64,000 nucleotides of DNA, taken from Larix kaempferi. Taxonomy: Eukaryota > Streptophyta > Pinopsida > Pinales > Pinaceae. The stretch covers positions 6,137,501 through 6,201,500 of the forward strand of contig BSBM01000096.1 in the NCBI GenBank assembly GCA_027924585.1, in the 5' to 3' direction. Under the pieces are notes generated by a model. The model saw nothing but the letters and a program-made list of their open reading frames with translations, ran no database searches and was not told the DNA's origin. Shown here in pieces: positions 32,000-44,095 of the stretch (its first letter is position 1; each line of letters opens with the position of its first letter). The translations under genes were made by a program, and so were the position numbers.

Positions 32000-34170
32000 T
32001 AAGTACTAGGTAGGCTTATTATAATGCTTTCCTAATCTGAATTGTCTTCTTGTGATCATTTAATAATGTAAGTAGGCTTGTTATAATGCTTTTGTGTGGT
32101 CATTTTAACTTTGATTTCTTGAATCAGTTGTTATTGTTTTCATGAAGGCTTATTAAAACCAATAGAAAATGGGTACCTTGCAAAAGACACTGGTTTTTTC
32201 CTTTGTTTAATAGTACATATTGATGAGTTACAAGGTTCAATGTTCTATTGTATTCTACTTCTAGGTTGAGTTGCACATAATGTAGGTAGTCCAAAATGTT
32301 CTATTCTATTATATTTCTAGGTTAAATTTCCATAATGTAGATAGTCCAAACTATGCAAGTTGGTATAACTTAACGATATATATATCTAGCAATTTCAATG
32401 TTTCTTTGTGAAATTGATAGAACAAAATTAAGCCTTAAAAATGCATTCAATAACATGATTGATATGCAATATATTTCTTGTTTCTACATAACATATCGAT
32501 ATTTATTATCTGATATAAGAAAAATTTTCAAATCAAATCTAAAAATTCTGTTTTAGTGTATTGAGCATGTTTTTTTCTTGTATGGGGGTTTAAGGTAAAT
32601 GAGGTAATGGTTTGCCTGCTAATGGGGCATGTACTTGAGCATATAAAGGGTCCTAGGAGCTAGTTACAAATTGCATAAGTTCATGTCTAAAGTAGTAATT
32701 GAAATGTATCAATTTATTGTGAGGTGTGGATGGGTTGGCTTGGGTCAGGGTACTCCAATATTTAATAATGTTTTAAAAAAATATGCATCCTTTCAATTTT
32801 TATCTATGCCATTTGTCTAATTATATTCTTTCATTCGACACCATCCCTGAGTGACATTTGTTTTTCTTTTAAAAAAATTATCCTATGCATCAAACTCCTG
32901 AGAAATTTTCTTATCAGCTATTTATTTTAGAATCAATATAAAGATAAAATTTCCCACTCCAGAGCTCTGTATATATGTAATTTAAGTTTATTCATTTCTG
33001 CTACCTGAGCACTATTTTATCTCCATATACATACATACGTAGTGACATAAATACATACAAAGACAATTTTATAATAAAATTTGTAGTAGTTCACCTCTTC
33101 AATATTATCCCAATGTATGCCTACAACTTGAATTATATATGCATCTGCAATGTACCAATCAACTTTGATTGTACATTAACTGACTCTCCTACAAGACTTA
33201 AGGAAAAACAGTGAAAAATAGGAACTTGAATGGTCGAGGAAGACTTAAAAAAATCAATGGAATGTAAAATATCAGTTTGGGTTTTCACCATAAAGTTTGA
33301 GGAATTTTTGATGAGGTTTCAAAAGCAAGCAAGCAAAATTTTCTCCTAGGACTACATAACTAGTTCAACTTCAGGATTTCCCAAACAGGGGGAGAAGGCT
33401 TAAAATTCTTGGTTTCAGATATGGAATGACTTGATTGACATGTTAAGTGATAGAATCAACTAAAATAAATAAAATTGGATTTGTAGAGGTTCATTTATTG
33501 ATCAAACACTGAAAACTAGCTATTTTCCATGGAAATCTAGACTAGGTGCAAGAAATTGATATGAAACTCAGACTTATATTTATTCAATATGTAGAATGGA
33601 CTTCGTATTTTCAACATTAAATTAATTACAACCATAATAAGATGAAGAAAATCTCATAGAAGTGTCAGGAAAGTAATACATAAGAGAAAGAAATTTCCAT
33701 CATAGAAAGACTAGAAGTCATCGGGATTTCGAATGGGAGGCTTCCCAATCTCTGCAAACAAAATCGAACTTCACTGGATCAGAATTCAAGACCTGAAATA
33801 AAATCAATGATGAATACTAGATGTCATCATCCTCTTAGAAGATCAGGGGCACATCTCCTAGCTTGGAATAGGGGCACATCTCCCAAGTCAAAGAGGCAAA
33901 ATAGCTCTCAATTCAATTCTCAAACTATCAAAATATGGGAAAGTGGTGCGAATTCCTTTTATAAATTTGAGGTGACTTGTTGAGAAAATAATCTAGGCTA
34001 ATGCACTCTTATGTAGTGGATAAGGATATCTTTCCTTCAAGCTTTAATTTTTGCTTTGCTTTCTCCCTTTGCTTTCTCATGCTTTTGCTTTTCTATCCTT
34101 CTTTTTTTCTTTTGACTGCTTTTTCCTGCTTTTATTCCTTATCCTTCTTTTTCCTGCTTTTCTTCCGTAT
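32000..34170 (+). other. Intergenic region, no gene seen
   Basis: AT-rich sequence without a coding region I can support. Imperfect direct repeats include TAGGCTTRTTATAATGCTTT near 32010 and 32070 and a roughly 70-bp duplication near 32240-32350 (AATGTAGRTAGTCCAAA). A T/C-rich stretch begins near 34030. Confidence 0.45.
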
Positions 34171-34171
34171 T

Positions 34172-34300
34172 GTGCTTTCCACTTTTATGCTTTTCTTTTA
34201 TTTTCTTGAGATTTACTACGTTTCTTCCTTATCGTGCTTTCCACTTTTATGCTTTTCTTTTATTTTCATGAGATTTACTGCGTTTCTTCCTTATGCCAAC
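34172..34300 (+). repeat. 62-bp tandem duplication in T-rich tract
   Basis: GTGCTTTCCACTTTTATGC occurs at 34172 and 34234, and the unit between is almost identical in the next copy. The surrounding 34030-34400 is pyrimidine-rich, which explains the long open frames of Phe, Leu and Ser. Confidence 0.8.
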
Positions 34301-34873
34301 TTTTCCTTTCTTTTTTTTGCTTTTCTAGCTTAACTGCTTTCAACTTTTCTTATTTTGCAAGCTATCTCTTGGTCAAATATTATCCTCTATTTCTCCCTCA
34401 TCTAACTCATTATCTCATTTAATATTAATTAAATATCAAATCAATAATTACATCACCTCTAATTAATTATTAAAACAACTATAGGATAAAATCTTCCTAT
34501 TGAATTTAATTTCCTAGGTAAGTAACCAATGTTTTCCCCCTCTTATTAATTAATCCACTCATTTTCACTAGTATCTACGGTGGTTTGATGAGTCATTGGC
34601 TTCTTCATGGTGCTGACAAGATTTGGAACATGATAGTCCTCCCCTCCCAATATTGATTGTCCTCAAGCAATAAACCAAATCCAATCATCTATGAAGCTAA
34701 CCAGTGACTTTACTCCTAAAAAATATGCTACTGGTTGTCCAGAATTGGAATCCTCAATTCCAAGCTAATTACTAGATCCCCCCCATGTTCCTGCTACACC
34801 ACTATGATTATTATTTCATCATCAAAATTGATATTGCAACTATCCAACCTCTAGCTGCAACAACTGGATTCCC

Positions 34874-35510
34874 TGTTGATGTATTTGTAACTTCAGAAGA
34901 TATTCTTCTATATATTACATTTGTACTTTATTGTATCCCCAACGTATATGTATTATTCCTCTGATTGGGAGTGTCGTCATTTTTATTTGCAAGTGTCGCA
35001 AGTATTATTGTAAGTGTCGCAACTTATATTTGATGGGTTATTAGACCACCTTGCTGGGGTCGGCCCTGCATGAGTTGTGTGGGTCAAAGGGTTATTAGAC
35101 CACCCTAGTGGGGTCGACCCAGAGTCAATTTATGTTAAGTTTTTAAGTTGGGGCCGACATAGTTGAGTAAAGGTCAAGTGAAATTAAAAGTATAAATAGA
35201 GAGTGTGACTCTCTCATTTGAGACATTCTCTCATTCACTCACTTTGCATTAGTGAGAGAGAGGAGGAGTGAGCACTAGTGGAGGAGGCATAGATACTGCA
35301 GTAATCTATCTCTTGGGTTTGATCCTTGTGATATTTGTATTGGTGCTTATTCTATCTCGGAGGAAGTTGCGGGGTTTTTCACCTTCTTGGTTTTCCCCGG
35401 TGAAATGTTTTGTGTCTCTTGTCTCTTGTCTCTTATGCTTGATATGTTGTACATGTTGTTCTTTCAGTTAAGATCCTAGATATATTGAATTAAATGTTGA
35501 AAAACTAAAA
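34874..35510 (+). repeat. 5' LTR of element B
   Basis: It starts TGTTGATGTATTTGTAAC and ends GAAAAACTAAAA, where the partner ends CTAACA. It carries the GGGTTATTAGACCACC core twice. The small hydrophobic open frame at 35268-35471 lies inside it. Confidence 0.9.
35191..35214 (+). promoter_or_regulatory. LTR TATA box with 7-bp hairpin (B)
   Basis: TATAAATAG followed by AGAGAGT-GTG-ACTCTCT. The 3' LTR has the same stem at 58228-58244. Arm sequences differ from those in the C and F subfamilies. Confidence 0.7.
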
Positions 35511-35522
35511 TGGTATCAGAGC
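35511..35522 (+). promoter_or_regulatory. Primer binding site of B (tRNA-iMet)
   Basis: TGGTATCAGAGC directly follows the 5' LTR. Confidence 0.92.
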
Positions 35523-36700
35523 TAGACTGAAGGAAAGCATGATATGGAATTTATGACACTTGTTGCACTTGCGACAAATTGGAAGCTAGGGCTTGATATA
35601 GAAAAAACCAGTCATCATAGCACTTTCTCTATAAATCCATTTTGGAGACGTTTCAGGATTTGAAAATTTTACAAGTTGAAGGTAACATCCCCATGTACCT
35701 TGTTTCCGAAGCACATCATCTAATTCACTGTAAATTCTGTTTTATGATCTGTACAATCTAGGGTTTCTGCCTCCTCCATAGCTCAGTCATAAACATGTGA
35801 CCTAGGATAAAAGGTCACAACTTGGGCTACGAAGATCCAAATGAAATTCTGTAAAAAGTGAAAGTAAGAGAACAGACTGTAGTTTCACAGGTAAAAGTTT
35901 TAGAGGCCGAAGTTGAACCAGTGACACAAGGCATGCCATACAAGTTTGCTCTCCTGTTTTATCCCATAAACAGGTCACGTTGCGACACTTGGAATAACTC
36001 TCTCTCAGAGAATACAATTGAGGTCAGAACTATGGGTTTGGAAATATGACAGGTCAGGATACAACAGGCCAAAGTTTCAGACCCCGTGGATTCATAATTT
36101 CATTGATGCACAAGAAACAATCAGGTGCATATTTATGTCAAAACATAATTGGATTCTGAGCACCTTCATTCTTGGCTTGTCACTGCTGGGGGAATTTAGG
36201 GCTTCGGAGAAAGTTGAAATTTTTGGAATCAGAGACCACGGCTGAATGATCCTCATCAAAGTCAAAATTTAGAGACAAATATTGAATTCTTTGGTTGGGC
36301 AGAATGCCGGGCTTGATCAAACCCTAGTTCAGGATTTTCATCGGAAAGATGGAAAATTAGGGCTTCTACAAAAGTTGGAATTTTTAAAATCTGTGACCAC
36401 GGCTGGAAGATCCTCGAAAAAATCAAAGCTTAGAACATAAGATCTAACTTTTTGGATGGGTAGAAGGCCGGGGTTTATCAAACCCTAGTTTGGGATCCTG
36501 TCTAGAAGATCCAGAAGTTTCAAAGGCAATTTTGAAGGGTCAAATGTTGCAGTTTTAAAAATTGAAGTACACTAGCTTGAGCAGCTCAACAAGGCACATC
36601 TTTTCATCCAATCAGAAGTTTGAAATTCAAAGTTTGAATTTTTAGTTTTTCTCTTACAAACCCTAATCCAGCTCTACATCTAGTTTCAGCAAATCAAAGT
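35523..36700 (+). other. Untranslated leader of element B
   Basis: Homologous to 5177-6290. The leader unit (GTTGGAATTTTTAAAATC, GACCACGGCTGGAAG, TCAAACCCTAGTT) occurs twice between about 36205 and 36520. No gene is seen. Confidence 0.65.
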
Positions 36701-36818
36701 GGATTGGGTTAATCCTAGAAGAGAATGAATTGGAAATTTGCATAAGTGAAGAAGTTCTAGTTCCAGAGGGAGATGAGGCTGAGGCTTTACATGAGAAGGA
36801 TACAAGCAATCCCGACAG
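36700..36818 (+). pseudogene. gag remnant of element B
   Basis: About 40 codons of gag: LILEENELEICISEEVLVPE then GDEAEALHEKD, ending at the CCCGACAG|GTATGA junction with the intron-like block. The start and the C-terminal two thirds of gag are missing. E2 has the same internal deletion, so the two copies share this defect by descent. Confidence 0.65.
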
Positions 36819-38200
36819 GTATGACTTGAAGAGATACATGAATGTTTTAAAATATATTCATGATTAATTTTATGATATGTTTGTCTTCATATTATTAAGG
36901 TTAGTACAATCTTGATTAATTTTATACTTATCTTATCACCCTAGTAAAAGTATGAATACATGTAAATGATAGAAGACATTCATTGATTAGGGTAATATGA
37001 TTGTACTAATGCACTGTGGTGTTGTATGAGGTTGATGTTGTCCGCTAACATGAAGGGTACATCAAGAAAGACAAATCAAGTTCTAGATCAAGAAAATATG
37101 ACCATGGTGACATGAAGACAAAGACTCATCCATAGCCATTATAGAATATTTACTTACGAGGTATGTATATTTTGGTTCTACAATGGTTAACTTATGAGTT
37201 ATGCAGGTTACTAACACATGTCAATGAAGAGAACAAGAAGACATTGTTTGGGTGTGTTAGACATAACTAGCAAACATGACAACCAGGTACATTTTTCCTA
37301 TATCAAGTTAGAATCCTACCTTGTGTTAGGATCTTATACTTTTGTATGAATGATTATTCTTGAAGTTAGAAGTTTAAGTAATCAACAGTTTATGCATATT
37401 ATGTTTATTACTTTGATTGATGATATGACTAACTGGAAGAGTCCTATGGTCAAATAAGAATATGCATGAGTAAAAGAAGTATTCCCTAAAACCTTGAATA
37501 CTAACATCTATTACCTATGTATGAAATGATCATGACCATACATATTTAAGATTATTTAGAATCATAATGTTTTGATGGTAGTGAGATTATACTAATGAAT
37601 GTATGATTATGTATGAGATCTTGAGGATGACAGAATGATGACACTAGTGCACACTTAAGCATGCATAGTGTTCCATGATGGATATAAGTTCAAGGACAGA
37701 TAATCAAGGAAGCAAAGATCAAGAGGGAGCACACTCCAGTAGTTCCTACAAGGAAGCAATATTGAGAGGGAGTCCACCCTACAACTAAACAAAGATAAGT
37801 ATTTGAATGGTCATATATATGATTACTTAAATGATGCTTTCTGGTCATACTTATGCTCCTAGATTTAGGTTGTGTATTATGCATATTAGAATAATTGCAT
37901 TAATGAACAATATAGTACTAATATGCATGTAATGGGTAAGTGGCCTAGGGCACTATAAAACATTCCATTGCTACTTATCTAGAATGAAACCTCTTTGTTG
38001 ACATGTTGCGAGTAGTGCAAACTCTTACCAATGTTCTGGTAGAGATGGAAGGCATCTAGAAAGTTACGGGATATGGATAAATGTTGTATTGAAGCATTTG
38101 CTAAGATAATTGCATGACTGTATGACATATACTATTGTGTAAGATTTTGTTCTGAAAACTATGAGAAGTTTCTAATCATGTAATTGAATTTGACTTGTAG
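36819..38200 (+). other. Intron-like non-coding block (B)
   Basis: 1382 bases from GTATGACTTG to TGACTTGTAG before GAAAGATCG. It aligns along its length with the blocks in E2, C23 and C14. The last 480 bases or so also align with element F. Confidence 0.6.
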
Positions 38201-39054
38201 GAAAGATCGTGTACAATCACCTACAAAAGAAGGACAACAACATTTGTTCCAGCAACGAAGTTCAAAGAAAACTATCTATTGAATATATTGAAGAATCTTA
38301 AGTTCCCAGGATCCGGGATGTAGAAATGGAAGAATGCCATGATCGAGGAATACCAATCGATCATGAAGAATGATGTTTGGGATGTTGTCCCAAGACCTGA
38401 AGGGAAGTCTATTGTGACTTCCAAGTGGATCTATAAGATCAAGCATGCTGCAGATGGTAGCATAGAGAAATACAAGGCGAGGTTTGTAGCTCGTGGTTCT
38501 CCCAGAAATAGGGAATAGATTATGAAGAGACTTTTGCTCCTATAGCCACGCACACTTCCATTAGAACAGTACTTTCTCTAGCTGCAGTGATGAAGTGGAA
38601 GATACTCCAGATGGATGTCATGACAACCTTCTTGGTTGGTGTAGTCGAAGAGGAAGTGTATGTGGAGCAGCCACTCGGTTTTGAGACACATGACAGGGAG
38701 TCATATGTGTGCAGGTTGAGGAAAGCAATCCAGTAATACTGCTACTGTATGTGGATGACCTATTTGTTACAGGTGAGGATGGGTTGATTGCCGACACAAA
38801 GAGGAAGCTTGCTGTCGAGTTCGAGATGAAGGACTTGGGAATGATGTATTACTTTATAGGTATGGAGCTGTGGTAGAATGCAAATGGAATCTTCCCTGGA
38901 CAAGGGAAGTATGCAATAGAGATCCTGAAGCGGTTCGGGATGATGGACTGCAAGGCCATGGCCACACCTATTGCATCGAACCTATAGCTATTGGGTGATG
39001 CTTCATCTGAGTTGGTTGATGTCACAGTGTATCGTCAGATGATTGGGTCCTTGA
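38201..39054 (+). pseudogene. Reverse transcriptase of B, first part
   Basis: The order matches other copies: [40 protein letters not shown] and VCRLRKA. Then about 50 codons, including the usual LYGLKQAP, are deleted, and the frame resumes as PVILLLYVDDLFVTGEDG with YVDD intact, followed by KDLGMMYYF and YRQMIGSL. Several stops and shifts are present. At 39050-39054 (CTTGA) element C14 begins inside the codons for GSLMYL. Confidence 0.88.
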
Positions 39055-39631
39055 TGTTGATGTATTTGTAACTTCGAAATGTATTTCACATATGTATATT
39101 GTATTCCTATAGAGATGATATTATTCCTCTATACGGAAGTGTCGTCATTTATATTGTAAGTGTCATAACTTATACTTGGTGGGTTATTAGACCACCTTTA
39201 TGGGGTCATCCCTGTATAAGTCATGTGGGTTAAAGGGTTATTAGACCACCCTATTGGGGGTCGGCCCTGTCAGCATTATGTTATGTGATTAAGTTGAGGC
39301 CAAACTAGTAAGGTTATTAGGCAAGTCAAGTCATGTATAAATAGAGTGCGGGACGCACTCTATTTGATCATTCACTTTCTCACTCATACACTCATTGGAG
39401 AGTGGCGCACTAGTGGAGGAGGAGAATTTGTTGCTAGGAGACTATCTCTTATGCTTGGGTTTTGTAACATTGCTCTATCTATCTCTGAGGAAGTTATTGG
39501 GGTTTTTCACCTTTATGGTTTTACCTAAGGAAACTCTGTATGTCTATTGTCTCTTGCGATTGATATGCTATACATGTTATTCTCTCAGTTAAGATCCTAG
39601 ATCATATTGAATTGATTCTTAAAAATTAACA
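39055..39631 (+). repeat. 5' LTR of element C14
   Basis: It runs from TGTTGATGTATTTGTAAC to AAAAATTAACA, 577 bp, and is followed directly by a primer site. It is inserted after CTTGA of the outer RT. Confidence 0.93.
39336..39365 (+). promoter_or_regulatory. LTR TATA box with 12-bp hairpin (C14)
   Basis: TATAAATAGAG overlaps AAATAGAGTGCG-GGA-CGCACTCTATTT. The 3' LTR keeps the stem less perfectly at 55476-55502. In C23 it is at 40709-40735 (10 bp) and 46507-46533 (11 bp). Confidence 0.75.
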
Positions 39632-39643
39632 TGGTATCAGAGC
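39632..39643 (+). promoter_or_regulatory. Primer binding site of C14 (tRNA-iMet)
   Basis: TGGTATCAGAGC follows the LTR end TTAACA without a gap. Confidence 0.93.
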
Positions 39644-40362
39644 TAACCTGAGAAGAAGACATTATGCAGTTGCGGAAGCTAGGGCTTCTTATTTTTTGGG
39701 TTTCTCTCCACAGATCTTGAAAGGAAGGAGGCTAGATTGACTTTCCTCAGGAAGGCGTGTCTTTCTGTCCAATTAGAATTCAATTCTGAGCACTTTCAGT
39801 TTTGGCCCTAAAAACTAGGGTTTCCAGAAAAAGTTAAATTTCTTAAATCTGAGACCATGGCTGGAAGCTCCTTAGAAAAATCAAAGTTTAGAGATTTGGA
39901 TCGAACTAATTGGTTGGGTGAAGCTCCGAGAAAATCAAACCCTAGTTTTGGGTCCTGTCTAATGAAGCCATAAATTAGGGCTTCTGCAAAAGTTGGAATT
40001 TCTTAAATCTGAGACCATGCCTAGAAGCACCTCCGAGAAATCAAAGTTTCGATACCAAGATCGAACTTTTTGGATGGATGAAGCTCTGAAAAAATCAAAC
40101 CCTAATTCAGGGTCCTCTCTAGTGAATCTGAAAGTTTGAAAAGCAAATTTGAGGGGTGAAACTTTGCAGTTTTCAAATTCTGAGTATACCAGCTTGATCA
40201 ACTCATCAAGGCGCATCTTTCTATCCTTTCAGAAGTTTGAAATTCAAAGTTTGAATTTTTAGGGTTTCTCTAACAAACCCTAATCTAGCTCCAGATACAG
40301 ATTTCTGCAAATCAACTCGTAAGACCTAAATCTTTTCTATTTCATTTGAACTATTCTTTAAG
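39644..40362 (+). other. Untranslated leader of element C14
   Basis: It contains the doubled leader unit (near 39830 and 40000, with GACCATGGCTGGAAG and GACCATGCCTAGAAG). The minus-strand frame at 39959-40216 has no partner in other copies and is not taken as a gene. Confidence 0.6.
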
Positions 40363-40424
40363 ATGTCTCACCACACCAAGCTTGAGGATAATCTTGAAGG
40401 GGTTGATAACTTCTGAGCATGGAA
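40363..40424 (+). pseudogene. gag N-terminus of C14 (part 1)
   Basis: ATG at 40363 starts MSHHTKLEDNLEGVDNF, then TGA where F has an arginine codon, then AW. Element C23 interrupts it at TGGAA. The continuation is at 46817. Confidence 0.85.
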
Positions 40425-41013
40425 TGTTGATGTATTTGTAACTTCGGAATGTATTTCACATATGTATATTGTATTCCTATAGAGATGTTATTATTCCTCT
40501 ATACGGAAGTGTCGTCATTTATATTGTAATTGTCGTAACTTATGCTTGATGGGTTATTAGACCACCTTCATGGGGCTAGCCCTGTATAAGTCATGTGGGT
40601 TAAAGGGTTATTAGACCACCCTATTGGGCATCGGCCCTGTCAACATTATGTTATGTGATTAAGTTGAGGCCAACCTAGTAAGGTTATTAGGCAAGTCAAG
40701 TCATGTATAAATAGAGTGGAGCAGGCACTCTATTTGATCATTCACTTCTCACATATACACTCATTGGAGAGTGGCGCACTAGTGGAGGAGGAGAAGTTGC
40801 TGCTAGGAGACTATCTCCTATGCTTGGGTTTTGTATCATTGCTCTATCTATCTCTGAGGAAGTTATTGGGGTTTTTCACCTTTATGGTTTTCCCCAAGGA
40901 AACTATGTGTGTCTATTGTCTCTTGTGTTTGCTTCTTGTCATTGATATGATGTACATGTTATTCTCTCAGTGAAGATCCTAGAGTATATTGAATTGATGC
41001 TAAAAAATTAACA
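40425..41013 (+). repeat. 5' LTR of element C23
   Basis: 589 bp, TGTTGATGTATTTGTAAC to AAAAAATTAACA. It contains a TATA box at 40706 and an open hydrophobic frame of 85 codons (40716-40973). Confidence 0.93.
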
Positions 41014-41025
41014 TGGTATCAGAGC
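41014..41025 (+). promoter_or_regulatory. Primer binding site of C23 (tRNA-iMet)
   Basis: TGGTATCAGAGC directly after the 5' LTR. Confidence 0.93.
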
Positions 41026-41745
41026 TAACCTGAGAAGAAGACACTCTGCAGTTGCAGAAGCTAGGGCTTCTTGTTTTTTGGGTTTCTATCCACAGATATT
41101 GAAAGACAAGAGGCTAGATTGACCATCCTTAGTAAGGTGCATCTTTCTATCGAAACATAATTCAATTTTGAGCATTTTCAGATTTTGACCTAAAAGTTAG
41201 GGTTTCCACAAAAAGTGGAATTTCTGAAATATGAGACCATGGCTGGAAGCTCCTTGGAAAAATCAAAATTTAGAGATTTGGATTGAACTTTTTGGTTGGG
41301 TGAAGCTCCAGGAAAATCAAACCCTAGTTTGGGGTCTTGTCTAGTGAAGCCGTAAATTAGGGTTTCTACAAAAGTTGGAATTTCTGAAATCCAAGACCAT
41401 GGCTAGAAGCTCCTCTAAAAAATTGAAGTTTAGAGACCAAGATCGAACTTTTTGGATGGGTGAAGCTCCAGGAAAATTAAACCGTAATTCAGGGTCCTCC
41501 CGAGTGAATCCATAATTCTAAAAAGCAAATTTGAGGGGTGAAACTTTGCAGTTTTCAAATTCTGAGTATACTAGCTAGATCATCTCATCAAGGCGCATCT
41601 TTCTATCCTTTTAGAAGTTTGAAATTCAAACTTTGAATTTTTAGGGTTTCCCTAACAAACCCTAATCCAACTCTAGATCCGGTTTTCAGCAAATCAAGTG
41701 GTAAGACCTAAATATTTTCTATTTCCATTTGAAGTACTGTTTAAG
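41026..41745 (+). other. Untranslated leader of element C23
   Basis: Two leader units (near 41215 and 41375) with GAGACCATGGCTGGAAG and AAGACCATGGCTAGAAG. No gene is seen. Confidence 0.6.
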
Positions 41746-42423
41746 ATGTCTCACCACACCAAGCTTGAGAATAAGCTTGAAGGGGCTGATAACTTCCAAA
41801 CATGGAAGTATAGGATTGGGCTAATCCTAGAAGAAAATGAGTTGGACACTTATATAAGTGAAGAGGTTCCAGTTCCATAGGGAGATAAGGCTAAGGCTTC
41901 ACACAAGAAGATCTTGTTCAAAGACAAGAGAATCATTGGTGATTCTGTTAAGGACCATCTCATACCCCACGTGTCTTCCCTAAGGACACCTAAGGAGATG
42001 TTTGATTCCTTGACCAAGCTATTTGAAGGGAAGACCATAAATTGGAAGATGACATTAAGGAATCAACTAAAGAACATCCAGATCCAGAATGCAGAGACCA
42101 TGTAGTCTTACTCTTCAAGGGTATCCTAGATAAAAGAACAACTTGAAGCGGTAAAGAATGGAGAAGTGGTAATGACCACTCTTAATGGCCTTCCTAGGTC
42201 ATGGGATTCCTTCATCCAAGGAATTTGTGCTAGGAAGAAACTTATCACTTTCAGCAAGCTGTGAGAAGAATGCTCACAGGAAGAAGCTCAGATTATAGCT
42301 CCAGAAGAGAGGATGGGGAATGAAGATCAAGCTCTCACAACACATACCAAGGAGATGACACTTTTCCTGAGATTGTCCTAAGAACAAAAGGAACAACAAC
42401 AACTACTACACGCAATCTGACAG
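41746..42423 (+). pseudogene. gag of C23, without zinc knuckle
   Basis: ATG at 41746 opens MSHHTKLENKLEGADNFQTW. TAG at 41878 breaks it after VPVP; the frame resumes with TPKEMFDSLTKLFEGKTINW, then TAG in place of a glutamine codon near 42104, and later TTLNGLPRSWDSFIQGICAR. The end differs from F: the lysine/histidine stretch and the first cysteines of the zinc knuckle are deleted, leaving a broken HFALECPKNK-like tail. The RNA-binding function would therefore be impaired even without stops. It abuts the intron-like block at CTGACAG|GTATGA. Confidence 0.85.
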
Positions 42424-43764
42424 GTATGATTTACACGTATGTTTTGAAATTTGTTCATGATTAAGTTTATAATATGATTGTCTTCATGTTATTGAGTTTA
42501 GTAACAATCTTGTCTAATTTTAGACTTGTCTTATCACCCTAGTAAAAGATTGAATGCATGATAGAAGACATTCACTGATTAGGGTTATGCCACTTATGAT
42601 TGTATTATGATTGTACTAATGGACTGTGGTGTTGTATGAGGAGAATGTTATCCGCTAACATGAAGGTGCAAATCAAGTACTAGATCAAGACCATAGTACA
42701 TGAAGACAAAGACTCATCCATAGTCATGGATCACATAGAGGTATGTATAATTTGGTTCTACAATGGTTAACTTATGAGTTATGCAGGTCATTGAAGAGAA
42801 CAAGAAAAAACATTGCTAGACATAATTAGCAAATAAGATGACCATGTATGTTTTTCCTATATCAAGTTAGAATCCTACCCTATGTAAGGATCTTATACTT
42901 TTGTATGATTGATAATGATTACTCATGAAGTTACAAGTTTGAGTAATCTAGGGTTTATGCATATTATGTCTCTTACCTTGATTGATGATATGACTAACCA
43001 TAAGCGTCCTATGGTCAAATAAGAATATGCATAAGTAAAAGAAGTACTCCCTGAAACCTTGAATACTAATGCTTATTATATATGTTTGTAATGATCATGA
43101 CTATACATGTTTAAGATTATTTTGTTTTGATAGTATTAAGATTATACTAATGAATGTATGATTATGTATGAGATCTCGAGGATAACACAATGATGATACT
43201 AGTAAGCATGCATAGTGATCGAGGATGGATATAAGTTCAAGGACAGGTAACCCAGGAAGAAAAGATCAATAGGGAGCACACTCCAGTAGTTCCTACAAGG
43301 AAGCAAAGATTGAGAGGGAGTCCACACAACAAACAAACAAAGATAAGTATTTGAATTGTCAATTCTTGTATATTTGATTGTTCAAATAATACTGTTCAAT
43401 GATGTATATACTTATGTTCCTAGACTTAGGTTGTGTACTATCCATATTAGAATAATTGCATTAATGAACAATATACTACTAATATGCATGTGATGGGTAA
43501 GTGGCCTATGGCACTGTACAACATTCCATTTCTACTTATCTAGAATGAAACCTCTTTGTTGACATGTTGGGAGTTGTGCACACTCTTAACAATGTTTTGG
43601 TAGAGATTGGAAGGCATCTAGAAAGTTACAGGATATGGATAAATGTTGTATTGAAGCATTGGCTAAATTAATTGCATGACTGTATGACATATTTCTTTAT
43701 GTGTAAGAATTTGTTTTGAAAACTATGAGATGTTTCTAATCATGCAATTTAACCTGTCATGTAG
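42424..43764 (+). other. Intron-like non-coding block (C23)
   Basis: 1341 bases, GTATGATTTAC to CATGTAG before GAAAGATCG. Internal donor-like (CATAGAG|GTATGT) and acceptor-like (TATGCAG|GTCATTG) sites sit where they do in the other copies. The part near 43250-43340 (AGAAAAGATCAATAGGGAGC) keeps the integrase-tail sequence also found in F. Confidence 0.6.
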
Positions 43765-44095
43765 GAAAGATCGTGTACAATCACCTACAAAAGAAAGATT
43801 ACAACATTTGTTCCAAGCAACAAAGTTCAAGAAAACTATCTATTGAAGATACTTCAAGGAAGAAGTGATGGGACACATTTGTAGAAGACATTCAGAGCAT
43901 GGTGATAGGAGGATCCTTCCCATGGGTTTGGATGTAAGCGTTTTGTGATGATATGCATCAAGACGATGATTAGGTTGATCATGTGATGATGTACATCAGG
44001 ATGATGTATGATGAGTATCACGATGATAATCTGTGGCCGTGGATAGGTTGTGCAATAAGCATATAATAGCGCCCTGGGAGGATAGAAAACTTTCT
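43765..44095 (+). other. Misplaced 3'-end sequence inside RT of C23
   Basis: The RT start is cut at CTATTGAAGATACTTCAAGG. What follows (AAGAAGTGATGGGACACATT, then GTGATGATGTACATCAGGAT and ending GTTGTGCAATAAGC) is the end of RNase H and the 3' repeat region as seen in element B near 56410-56960. RT sequence returns near 44085 with GGATAGAAAACTTTCTATC. About 120 N-terminal RT codons are missing. Confidence 0.8.

Noticed and set aside
34001-34422. Frames rich in Phe, Leu and Ser resembling a membrane protein
   Set aside because: They come from a T/C-rich low-complexity tract with a 62-bp duplication, and two frames are open at once.
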